Source of the DNA: JAAYBT01 sp964404395
GTDB taxonomy: Bacteria > Bacillota > Clostridia > Acetivibrionales > DTU013
DNA: 9,552 nucleotides
Direction of reading: 5' to 3'
Assembly: GCA_964404395.1 (NCBI GenBank)
Contig: CAYOKA010000084.1
Span: 1 to 9,552 of the forward strand
Under the pieces are notes generated by a model. The model was not told the DNA's origin. It worked only from the letters and a program-made list of their open reading frames with translations, and did no database searches. The position numbers and the translations under genes are program-made. Shown in pieces: positions 1-5,318 of this stretch; position 1 is the stretch's first letter; each line of letters starts with the position of its first letter.

Positions 1-36
1 AAAAGTTCTCCACTCCCCGGGATCCGAATTTACATC

Positions 37-148
37 AGATTACGGCAACAAACATCAAACAAACATCAAAGAAAGCAGGTGTAACCCCCGTAATCTCACG
101 CTTTCTTCAGTAATCTCTTGTCTAGGTAAACATCAAACAAACATCAAA
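37..148. repeat. Cluster of direct and inverted repeats (attachment- or operator-like)
   Basis: Two perfect 21-bp direct repeats lie at 50-70 and 128-148. Each is itself a double copy of AAACATCAAA, and the two are 78 bp apart. Between them GTAATCTC occurs at 90-97 and 110-117, and AGATTACGG at 37-45 is the exact inverse of 88-96. An 8-bp inverted repeat AAGAAAGC/GCTTTCTT pairs 69-76 with 100-107. The cluster lies about 70 bp beyond the 3' end of tRNA-fMet. Repeated short sites of this kind resemble the arm sites of tyrosine integrases, which often insert at tRNA 3' ends, but no integrase is visible, so that reading is inference. They could instead be operator sites for a gene beyond base 1. 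Bases 1-160 hold no gene I can support. Confidence 0.5.
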
Positions 149-177
149 TTGTAGGTTTTTTGGCTTTTCCCAGAAAT

Positions 178-212
178 AGCAAAACCGCCTATCCATACAG
201 ACAAGCGGCTTT
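178..212 (-). terminator. Probable terminator of tRNA-fMet
   Basis: Read on the minus strand just after the tRNA, AAAGCCGC can pair with GCGGTTTT across a loop of about 16 nt. The pairing includes one G-U pair, and a short U-rich run TTTTGCTATTT follows. The stem is moderate and the T tract is interrupted, so this is a fair but not strong intrinsic terminator. Confidence 0.5.
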
Positions 213-215
213 TGT

Positions 216-292
<77 letters not shown>

Positions 293-301
293 ATATAAAG
301 T

Positions 302-344
302 CACAGCTGGGGATGTTTCGCTGTGCCATATCAATATGGACACA
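302..344 (-). other. Two overlapping hairpins in the tRNA-fMet leader
   Basis: Between the tRNA-fMet promoter and the mature 5' end, CCATAT (326-331) pairs with ATATGG (334-339) across a 2-nt turn. With one bulged base the stem extends to TGTG/CACA (322-325 with 341-344). A second stem, CACAGC (302-307) with GCTGTG (320-325), uses the same 322-325 bases, so the two cannot form fully at once. They lie in the region removed by 5' processing of the precursor. I assign no function. Confidence 0.45.
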
Positions 345-366
345 ACGTCCTCAACCGCGCCTGTAT

Positions 367-395
367 AGTATAACACCGCAATGCATATATTGCAA
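367..395 (-). promoter_or_regulatory. Sigma-A promoter of tRNA-fMet
   Basis: On the minus strand there is a -35 box TTGCAA (395-390), a 17-bp spacer and a -10 box TATACT (372-367). Initiation is predicted near base 360, which leaves a leader of about 70 nt before the tRNA. Spacing is ideal, and the -10 box differs from TATAAT at one base. Confidence 0.75.
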
Positions 396-412
396 GCAGA
401 TTTTTTTGACAA

Positions 413-482
413 GGCTTTTTGCGATGGAACCTTAATATAATTCAGCTAGCGAAACTCATAATATTCTGCATCGCAAAATGCC
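413..482. repeat. 70-bp element bounded by a 14-bp inverted repeat
   Basis: TTTTGCGATG (417-426) is the exact inverse of 469-478. After one mismatch the match continues for three more bases (GGC at 413-415 with GCC at 480-482), giving 13 of 14 positions. The 42 bp between are AT-rich and include a shorter inner AATAT/ATATT match. It could be a miniature inverted-repeat element or a long hairpin. No T tract follows on either strand, so it is not an obvious terminator. Confidence 0.45.
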
Positions 483-502
483 CTATCCGCCTTTGTTTAC
501 CT

Positions 503-545
503 TGTGATAGTGTCACCCTATAACTATCGTGTGATAATGTCACAC
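503..545. repeat. Two near-palindromic 14-bp repeats spaced 27 bp
   Basis: TGTGATAGTGTCAC (503-516) and TGTGATAATGTCAC (530-543) differ at one base. Each is an imperfect palindrome (GTGA...TCAC), and the copies are offset by 27 bp. The spacing and form suggest either two operator sites or a remnant of an insertion-sequence end carrying repeated transposase sites. No gene starts nearby that they would obviously control, and no transposase remnant is visible. The rest of 396-589 shows nothing further that I can support beyond the inverted repeat at 413-482. Confidence 0.5.
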
Positions 546-589
546 CTTTGCTTTTTTGCTGTTGTAAAAGCCAGCACCGGGAGTGCAAC

Positions 590-634
590 CAAAAATAAAC
601 AAAAGACCTCAAGCATCTCTATCCGCTTAAGGTC
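590..634 (-). terminator. Intrinsic terminator of tRNA-Leu
   Basis: On the minus strand GACCTTAAGC (634-625) pairs over ten positions, with one G-U, with GCTTGAGGTC (614-605) across a 10-nt loop. It is followed by TTTTGTTTATTTTT. It starts 12 bases after the tRNA-Leu 3' end. This is a convincing Rho-independent terminator that separates tRNA-Leu from tRNA-fMet. Confidence 0.88.
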
Positions 635-646
635 GTCTATTTTTAT

Positions 647-733
647 TGGTGCCGCTGATCGGATTTGAACCGATACGGTGTTGCCACCGAAGGATTTTAA
701 GTCCTTTGTGTCTGCCATTCCACCACAGCGGCA
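647..733 (-). tRNA. tRNA-Leu (TAA)
   Basis: This is an 87-nt class II tRNA on the minus strand. The acceptor stem GCCGCTG/CAGCGGC is perfect, followed by discriminator A and an encoded CCA. The anticodon arm AAGGA-CTTAAAA-TCCTT gives anticodon TAA, which reads UUA and UUG leucine codons. A long variable arm is present, as expected for leucine, and the T loop TTCAAAT is normal. It follows yabR, in the same relative place where B. subtilis carries tRNA genes after yabR. It has its own promoter and terminator. Confidence 0.96.
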
Positions 734-760
734 AACTAAACTCGCCTTCCATTTTCATAA

Positions 761-789
761 CTATAACACCTGAATTATTAAAAATCAAG
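761..789 (-). promoter_or_regulatory. Sigma-A promoter of tRNA-Leu
   Basis: On the minus strand there is a -35 box TTGATT (789-784), a 17-bp spacer and a -10 box TATAGT (766-761). Transcription should begin near 755, about 20 nt before the mature tRNA. I see no clear terminator between yabR and this promoter, so some yabR transcripts may also run into the tRNA. Confidence 0.72.
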
Positions 790-835
790 CATTGGTTCAG
801 GCCATATATTTCCGAAAGCACTAAATATCGAAGTT

Positions 836-1285
836 CTAGAAATACTGGTTGGTCTTGCGATAACCTCCGCCGCCTCTTTTTGAATCGAAGCTTTTCTTAA
901 GGTCATGCATTTTTTCATCGCTGTCCTTCATAAACTTCGCCAAACGATCCTCAAAAGACAAGTCTGCGCCGGCACTTTTGCTCCAATCCGCTTCCGCAGG
1001 CGCCGCGCTTCTTCCAGCAGTTGATCCGGAATTCGTTTTTAATGCCGTCTTGGTATCGTTGGCCTTCTTAATGGAAAGACTGATCTTTCCTTTATCCGTT
1101 GAAAGAACCTTAACTCTGACCTCCTGATTTTCTACCAGATGATCCTTGATGTCCTTAACATATTCATCAGCAATCTCAGAAATATGAACCAGACCGGTTT
1201 TCCCGTCAGAAAGTTGAACAAATGCACCAAAATTGGTTATCCCGGAGACCTTACCATCCACTATATTACCGACCTCAACAAGCAT
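836..1285 (-). CDS. yabR: S1 RNA-binding domain protein, YabR family
   Basis: This 149-residue cytoplasmic protein has one S1 (OB-fold) RNA-binding domain at residues 1-75, with the family pattern VGNIVDGKVSGITNFGAF, GLVHISEIA and GKISLSIK. A low-complexity linker rich in Ala, Ser and Lys follows, then a conserved tail (SFEDRLAKFMKDSDEKMHDLKK) and a Gly/Lys/Arg-rich end that could add nucleic-acid contacts. Relatives include B. subtilis YabR and general stress protein 13. Their exact role is unclear, but ribosome or RNA association is expected. The ATG is preceded by AAGGAGG at a rather long spacing of about 12 nt. The gene lies downstream of the divIC terminator and is driven by its own promoter at 1374-1346, so it is probably transcribed apart from the divIC group. 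Position after divIC and before tRNA genes matches the Bacillus order. Confidence 0.9.
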   Translation of the reverse strand: MLVEVGNIVDGKVSGITNFGAFVQLSDGKTGLVHISEIADEYVKDIKDHLVENQEVRVKVLSTDKGKISLSIKKANDTKTALKTNSGSTAGRSAAPAEADWSKSAGADLSFEDRLAKFMKDSDEKMHDLKKSFDSKRGGGGYRKTNQYF

Positions 1286-1330
1286 ATAAAAAGAAATCCT
1301 CCTTACTTTTTATAAAAACGATTCAGTTTC

Positions 1331-1374
1331 AGTGCGAGCACTTCGATTATATAGCATATGAAATATTTCGTCAA
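1331..1374 (-). promoter_or_regulatory. Sigma-A promoter of yabR with palindrome at the start site
   Basis: On the minus strand there is a -35 box TTGACG (1374-1369), a 17-bp spacer and a perfect -10 box TATAAT (1351-1346). The predicted start near 1339 falls inside the perfect palindrome AGTGC-GA-GCACT (1331-1342). That palindrome could be an operator or a 5' end hairpin in the mRNA. The leader to the yabR start is about 55 nt. Further upstream, a TTGACA-like sequence near 1460 has no suitable -10 box. Nothing else is evident in 1375-1514. Confidence 0.85.
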
Positions 1375-1514
1375 GCCTGTATTTGTAGGCACTTTAACGA
1401 AATCCCGCTATGAAAAATATCACCGTAATAACTAAAATTTTGTTTTTACATTTACTCTTTATGTCAACTCATATTCGTTTTGTATTAGCCGTCAATCGCC
1501 CATATTAGTCACAG

Positions 1515-1544
1515 ATATAAAAAACTTCCACCAGTGGAAGTTTT
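1515..1544 (-). terminator. Strong intrinsic terminator after divIC
   Basis: A perfect 10-bp stem AAAACTTCCA/TGGAAGTTTT pairs 1521-1530 with 1535-1544 around a CCAG loop, about 25 bases after the divIC stop. A/T runs on both sides give a U tract in either direction, so it may act on both strands. It marks the end of the transcription unit containing yabP, yabQ and divIC. Confidence 0.92.
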
Positions 1545-1568
1545 CATTCGTTTATATTATTTACCAAG

Positions 1569-1847
1569 CTACTTTCCTATATCCACATATACCCTTTCAT
1601 CCTTTTTGACCATGCCCAATCTTTCTCTGGCTACCTTTTCTATATATTCATCGCTCTGTATCATATCCTTTTCTTTATTCAATTCCTCATTTAGCCTTGC
1701 CTCTTGATCGATCTTATCTTGCAGCTTACTCAATGTAAGGTTTTTCGCATGCATAAGTTGTTGCTGGTTCACAGCAATATAAGATAAATATAAGAAAATT
1801 ACCAATAGCAAAAATAATAGTAATGGTGACTTTTTTCCTTTGTTCAT
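1569..1847 (-). CDS. divIC: Septum formation initiator DivIC (FtsB-like)
   Basis: This 92-residue bitopic membrane protein belongs to the DivIC/FtsB family, which joins FtsL and DivIB in the divisome core at the septum. A short basic cytoplasmic start (MNKGKK) is followed by one membrane helix at about residues 8-26 and a coiled-coil at about 30-64 with a heptad pattern. The family tail EYIEKVARERLGMVKKDERVY closes the protein. I chose the ATG at 1847 because GAAGAGG lies 8 nt upstream. A longer frame from 1916 would overlap yabQ and add a stretch of Lys/Arg without a good ribosome site. At 92 residues it is shorter than B. subtilis DivIC but ordinary for clostridial versions. It lies 31 bp after yabQ, and a terminator follows. 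Confidence 0.92.
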   Translation of the reverse strand: MNKGKKSPLLLFLLLVIFLYLSYIAVNQQQLMHAKNLTLSKLQDKIDQEARLNEELNKEKDMIQSDEYIEKVARERLGMVKKDERVYVDIGK

Positions 1848-1878
1848 TGTAATAACCTCTTCTCCTAATATACAAGTT

Positions 1879-2313
1879 CTACGTTTCCTTCGAAAATCCT
1901 TCTTTCTCCTTTTCATTTTTCTCTCTAATACATTTAATAAGCTTGGTTACCAGTCTGACGGGAAAGGACACAAAGATCGCTATGGCTTTAACCACATTAA
2001 TGATTATCCTAACAATGAAAAGAGATGATCCCATAACAATTTTGCTAAACACAAGAGTGTACAAAACAACACCAAGAAACGCACCGACAAACAAATATGC
2101 TCTGAGCTCTCCATCGTTGCTGTAAAATATGTTCAGAAACATAATGACAGTAGCAAGCAGCCAGTAAAGCAAATCCTGCACATTGGTCACAACACTGCCT
2201 GTTTTCACTACCCTTCTAAATATCCTAAACGCATCATATACCAAGGCAATCAACATGCCGCCTGCAACTGACAATAAAAATGCATACGCTTGGGAGGTGA
2301 TAGAAAGTATCAT
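1879..2313 (-). CDS. yabQ: Spore cortex biosynthesis membrane protein YabQ
   Basis: This 144-residue integral membrane protein matches the YabQ family, which in B. subtilis is made in the mother cell, locates to the forespore outer membrane and is needed for cortex peptidoglycan. The start SITSQAYAFLLSVAGGMLIALVYDAFRIFRR is typical, with a first membrane helix followed by an Arg-rich loop. I see three to four hydrophobic segments, at about residues 5-27, 45-63, 70-90 and 95-117, and then a basic tail. Its ATG overlaps the yabP stop in an ATGA junction, which implies translational coupling. It should share the sporulation promoter proposed upstream of yabP. Confidence 0.93.
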   Translation of the reverse strand: MILSITSQAYAFLLSVAGGMLIALVYDAFRIFRRVVKTGSVVTNVQDLLYWLLATVIMFLNIFYSNDGELRAYLFVGAFLGVVLYTLVFSKIVMGSSLFIVRIIINVVKAIAIFVSFPVRLVTKLIKCIREKNEKEKEGFSKET

Positions 2314-2600
2314 CTGAATAACCTGGCAAAGAAGCTGCCTCTGTTGCGCGATCCTTCCCTGTCGGAATACTCACAGCTAATGACATCACCTTCTATGCCC
2401 AATTCTGAACTATCAATATTCAACTTGTTTATATGTAGGTCAATCCCTTTTATAATCAGCATGCCTAATTCAGTATGCACAATCACACATTCATCATTAA
2501 AGCTTTCAACGTCAATTACCCCGGAAATACTCAGCTTTTCTCTGTTTTCAAGTATCAGGTTCTGAACTCTTGGCTTTTGTACCTTCCTATCATCGATCAC
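2310..2600 (-). CDS. yabP: Sporulation protein YabP, GTG start
   Basis: This 96-residue protein of the YabP/YqfC family shows the family core VQNLILENREKLSISGVIDVESFND, VIVHTELGMLIIKGIDLHINKL and a final EGDVISCEYSD segment. YabP is made during sporulation under sigma-E in B. subtilis and is linked to proper coat and cortex assembly. I chose the GTG at 2600 because GGAGGGG lies 6 nt upstream, and the resulting length is close to the usual 100 residues. The open frame reaches 2669, but those extra residues run through the probable promoter and have no ribosome site. The gene ends in a 4-bp overlap with yabQ. It lies 104 bp after rqcP, enough room for its own promoter. Confidence 0.88.
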   Translation of the reverse strand: MIDDRKVQKPRVQNLILENREKLSISGVIDVESFNDECVIVHTELGMLIIKGIDLHINKLNIDSSELGIEGDVISCEYSDREGSRNRGSFFARLFR

Positions 2601-2634
2601 CAATAACCCCTCCAGCGCAGATAGTCCTATTTGA

Positions 2635-2664
2635 TTTATATGCATGTACAATGTAGAACATGCA
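2635..2664 (-). promoter_or_regulatory. Candidate sigma-E promoter with inverted repeat upstream of yabP
   Basis: On the minus strand GCATGTT (2663-2657), a 14-bp spacer and CATATAAA (2642-2635) resemble the sigma-E pattern ATATT - 14 bp - CATACAAT, with one mismatch in the ATATT core and two in the -10 element. Initiation would lie about 30 nt before the GTG start of yabP. The same stretch is framed by a perfect 7-bp inverted repeat TGCATGT/ACATGCA (2641-2647 with 2658-2664), which could bind a regulator. The promoter type is inferred from the resemblance and from the known sporulation role of yabP and yabQ. Confidence 0.5.
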
Positions 2665-2704
2665 AGCAATCAATATTAAAAGCGCCGACAAGATAAATAA
2701 TAGG

Positions 2705-2944
2705 TTACAATATCACATACATTTCTTTTGACTCTACTTTTGTGACATGCTCTGCCACCGAAGTAACCTCAACCTTTGTAAGCCTGCTGCCAAACCTGAT
2801 TTCTACAACATCTCCTACCTTTACCTCAGTACCCGGCTTTGCAGCTTTTCCATTAATGCTCACATGCCCGGTTTCACAGGCTTCGTTAGCTAATGTCCGC
2901 CGCTTAATTAGCCGGGACAGCTTCAAATACTTATCAATCCTCAT
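2705..2944 (-). CDS. rqcP: RNA-binding S4 domain protein RqcP
   Basis: This 79-residue protein (YabO in B. subtilis) is nearly all S4 domain. MRIDKYLKLSRLIKRRTLANEAC forms the RNA-binding helices, GHVSINGKAAKPGTEVKVGDVVEI forms the turn and strands, and a short tail ends in EMYVIL. RqcP, also called Hsp15-like, binds stalled large ribosomal subunits and works with RqcH to add C-terminal alanine tails in ribosome-associated quality control. The ATG at 2944 is preceded by AAAGGTGG at good spacing. A longer frame would begin at a GTG at 2974 without a ribosome site. The gene starts 44 bp after mazG, consistent with co-transcription. The HU gene that often separates the two in Clostridia is absent. 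Confidence 0.92.
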   Translation of the reverse strand: MRIDKYLKLSRLIKRRTLANEACETGHVSINGKAAKPGTEVKVGDVVEIRFGSRLTKVEVTSVAEHVTKVESKEMYVIL

Positions 2945-2988
2945 AAAATCTACCACCTTTCCTAAAAACAGCACTCGCTAACTCACTA

Positions 2989-3783
2989 TCACTTTTTCCG
3001 AAGGCTCGTCTTCGCCTCATTCCAAAGCTCGTCCATTTCGGCAAGGCTCATATCCTCAAGCCTCTTGCCCGCCTTCAGACTCTGCTGTTCAATATATTCA
3101 AACCTTCTGATAAATTTGTCAGTCGTTCCGGTAAGAGCCAGCTCAGGCTGAATCCTGAGGAACCTGGACAGGTTAACAAGGGCAAATATCGCATCCCCCA
3201 GCTCATCCGTTATTCTTTCTAGGTTTCCGGTTCTGTATACCTCGCGTAATTCATCTATTTCTTCATCAATCTTTCGGAATACATCGTCCGTATTATCCCA
3301 GTCAAATCCTACCTGAGCAGCCTTCTGCTGCACCTTATAGCTCCTCATAAGTGCGGGAAGATTGGCGGGCACATCCTTTAGCACGCCGGTCTGGCTTTTC
3401 AGCTTCTTTTCTTTCTTCTTGATGGCTTCCCAGTTTTCATTTACCTGCTCTACCGTATCGGCGCCAGCATCCCCAAAAATGTGCGGGTGTCTCGAAATGA
3501 GCTTGCTGCATATTTCTGTGGTAACGTCATTCATATCAAATTCACCGTTTTCACCGGCAATCTGCGCATGAAATACAATCTGAAGCAGCAGATCGCCCAA
3601 CTCATTGCAAAACTTGGCTTTGTCGCCGGCATCCAATGCTTCGAGCACTTCATAGGTCTCCTCGATCAAATATATCCGCAGACTCTGGTGGGTCTGTTCT
3701 TTGTCCCAGGGACATCCCTTTTCAGAGCGGAGTCGTTTCATAACATCCAGAAGGTCATTGAAATCGTACTTGTCTTTATTCAT
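2989..3783 (-). CDS. mazG: Nucleoside triphosphate pyrophosphohydrolase MazG
   Basis: This 264-residue protein hydrolyses NTPs and dNTPs to the monophosphate and pyrophosphate, a house-cleaning step in the cytoplasm. Its length equals that of E. coli MazG (263). Two MazG helical domains are visible. The first carries the metal-binding ExxE...ExxD set (Glu42, Glu45, Glu61, Asp64 in EETYEV and ELGDLLLQIVFH). The second has EEIDELREV followed by DELGDAIFALVNLSRF. I chose the ATG at 3783 because GGGAGAA sits at ideal distance. The frame extends to an ATG at 3798 that has no ribosome site. The longer YabN form of Bacillus has an extra methylase domain, which is missing here. A TATAAT lies at 3806-3801 but with no convincing -35 box, so a private promoter is uncertain. 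Confidence 0.94.
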   Translation of the reverse strand: MNKDKYDFNDLLDVMKRLRSEKGCPWDKEQTHQSLRIYLIEETYEVLEALDAGDKAKFCNELGDLLLQIVFHAQIAGENGEFDMNDVTTEICSKLISRHPHIFGDAGADTVEQVNENWEAIKKKEKKLKSQTGVLKDVPANLPALMRSYKVQQKAAQVGFDWDNTDDVFRKIDEEIDELREVYRTGNLERITDELGDAIFALVNLSRFLRIQPELALTGTTDKFIRRFEYIEQQSLKAGKRLEDMSLAEMDELWNEAKTSLRKK

Positions 3784-3853
3784 TGCCATTTCTCCCATGC
3801 ATTATATAAACGTCGCCGGTCAACCATTCCACACACTCCGAATCAATCAGATT

Positions 3854-3875
3854 CGTCGGCTCCACGTCGGCTCCA
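3854..3875. repeat. Perfect 11-bp tandem duplication
   Basis: CGTCGGCTCCA occurs twice head to tail (3854-3864 and 3865-3875) in the 121-bp gap between the larA-like gene and mazG. Beside it, GAATC (3840-3844) and GATTC (3850-3854) form a small inverted repeat. It may be a slippage duplication or paired binding sites. No terminator is seen in this gap. Confidence 0.7.
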
Positions 3876-3904
3876 TTCATTTTCTCCGCCTATTGTATCT
3901 GTTT

Positions 3905-5215
3905 TCATCGTTTCTCGCAAGCCCACAGCCCCAGTGCGGGATTGCTGATATAGAATATTTCCTCGCCATCATCCAGTGTATTAAATCCGTCCTTGAGCTT
4001 TACCGGGTCATATCTTTTCATGGTTCCTTCCAGCGGCGAATAAAGTAACTTAACCTCTTCCGTTTCCTGACGCGTAAGCTTGCCCGGTGCATAGGTAATG
4101 GAAAACCTGCCGTCAGATGAGCCATGAATCAGATGTGCAGCGGCTGAAAGGTTCTTTATCAGATCCTCGTTATGCCTGCATAATTCGAGAACCTTCTCCC
4201 TGCCCACATAGCCATATTTCCTAATCAAAGCGTCATTTATATCATCCTCGCCAAATCTGCTTATACCGGGGGCAATGATGAGTAGCTCCCCGCCATCCGC
4301 AATAGCCATTCTGGTTCTGTAAACCGCCTTATTACCGACCCATGCGCTTTTGAATTCCTTTGGATCCAGGTAAACAACTACCTTCTTTAAAGGTTTATCC
4401 ACAAAAATAATATTCTTCCTCTTGCTTAAGCTCACCGCTTCCTCAAACAGCTTCCGCTTATTCCCTGCAAAGAGCGCGTGGATAGCGGTCTCGCCCTCGG
4501 ATTGCGTCGTAACCGTAAGTACATATTGAAGCGGCACATCCTTTATAAAATGCTCCTGGGCATAATCAAATACCTTACGCACAGGTGAATGATCGCGTCC
4601 CATAATCCTTTCAAGGCCGTAGAATGCACCCAACATATGGGATTGATCAATCATACTGCTACCGCCGCAGCCGACAAAAATGTTTTTACTGTAATTGGCC
4701 ATCCCAACAACCTCATGGGGCACAACCTGTCCAATGGAAATAATAAGGTCATAGGTCTTATCCACGATACGCTTGTTCACTTCCACATCAATAGGATCAG
4801 ATATCAGGCCTTCAGATATTTCGTTTACATAATCTCCCGGCACCTGGCCGATTTTCACAACTTCAGTCCTCCAATTGTGAACAATAATAGCCTCTTGAGG
4901 AACTACTCCGAGGAAGAACTCCTCAATCTCAGCGGGGGTCATGGGTGTATGAGTCCCAAGAGCCGGCATTACATCAACCTGGCAGCATTTATTCAGCATC
5001 TCGTAATAAATAGCGGTAATTTTGCCCGCTCCTGAATGCATCCTGGTAAAGTCGGGTGGAATAAGAAGAATCCTTTGCTGCCTTATGCCTCCTTCAGCCT
5101 GAGTGTCCGTCTTTAAATCGGGCAGCCAGGCCGATATGCTTTCTGCCAACGTTTGACGCAAATCATTATCCCTAATCCCCTGCTCTGTTTGCGCCCTTAA
5201 AATAATCTCTTTCAT
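3905..5215 (-). CDS. larA: LarA-superfamily nickel-dependent racemase/epimerase (possible gluconate 2-epimerase)
   Basis: This 436-residue cytoplasmic enzyme belongs to the LarA superfamily (formerly DUF2088), which uses a nickel-pincer nucleotide to racemise or epimerise 2-hydroxy acids. Motifs appear in order: PDFTR (Asp55, Arg58); ALGTH with catalytic His89; and VVPHEVVGMANYSK, giving His167 and, exactly 10 residues later, Lys177, which corresponds to the Lys that binds the cofactor. His193 in DQSH follows 26 residues after His167. These spacings match His108, His174, Lys184 and His200 of Lactobacillus LarA. The text around them (MANYSKNIFVGCGGSSM) differs from true lactate racemases, so the substrate is likely different. 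It follows gluconokinase and gnd, which suggests a sugar acid such as gluconate/mannonate. The ATG at 5215 has AGGAGG 6 nt upstream. The larB, larC and larE cofactor genes are not in the window. Confidence 0.85.
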   Translation of the reverse strand: MKEIILRAQTEQGIRDNDLRQTLAESISAWLPDLKTDTQAEGGIRQQRILLIPPDFTRMHSGAGKITAIYYEMLNKCCQVDVMPALGTHTPMTPAEIEEFFLGVVPQEAIIVHNWRTEVVKIGQVPGDYVNEISEGLISDPIDVEVNKRIVDKTYDLIISIGQVVPHEVVGMANYSKNIFVGCGGSSMIDQSHMLGAFYGLERIMGRDHSPVRKVFDYAQEHFIKDVPLQYVLTVTTQSEGETAIHALFAGNKRKLFEEAVSLSKRKNIIFVDKPLKKVVVYLDPKEFKSAWVGNKAVYRTRMAIADGGELLIIAPGISRFGEDDINDALIRKYGYVGREKVLELCRHNEDLIKNLSAAAHLIHGSSDGRFSITYAPGKLTRQETEEVKLLYSPLEGTMKRYDPVKLKDGFNTLDDGEEIFYISNPALGLWACEKR

Positions 5216-5286
5216 ATAGGCCCTCCTCTTTCCTCCGAACCTCTTGCTTTGAATCGCTCCCCATGTCAGTTGCATAGGCTGGCTCG

Positions 5287-5305
5287 GTCAGCTCAATCAG
5301 CTAAC
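5287..5305 (-). other. Intergenic hairpin between gnd and the larA-like gene
   Basis: On the minus strand GTTAGCT pairs over 7 positions (one wobble) with AGCTGAC around a 5-nt loop, about 14 bases after the gnd stop. No T run follows, so it is not a typical terminator. It could be a processing or mRNA stability element that sets the relative levels of Gnd and the LarA-like enzyme, which is inference only. Confidence 0.35.
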
Positions 5306-5318
5306 TGTGGTACGTTCA

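Noticed and set aside
3..113. Plus-strand open frame entering from the left edge that could be the tail of a gene
   Set aside because: All three plus frames stay open for some distance (ending at about 84, 113 and 152), none has clear codon bias or a recognisable domain, and the repeats explain the sequence better.
524..821. Overlapping open frames on both strands around 524-900
   Set aside because: They read through tRNA-Leu and its terminator; their sequence is the translation of the RNA gene.
1455..1465. TTGACA-like -35 box upstream of the yabR promoter
   Set aside because: No acceptable -10 box lies 16-18 bp downstream, whereas the promoter at 1374-1346 is near consensus.
3801..3806. 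TATAAT just upstream of mazG as a promoter
   Set aside because: No -35 box at correct spacing (the TTGACC present is only 11 bp away), and the start would fall on the ribosome site, so it was not called.
3481..4048. Plus-strand open frames of 155 and 115 codons
   Set aside because: They are shadows opposite mazG and the larA-like gene, which have full domain matches and ribosome sites.
4589..5035. Plus-strand open frame of 148 codons
   Set aside because: It lies wholly opposite the larA-like gene and shows no domain or ribosome site.
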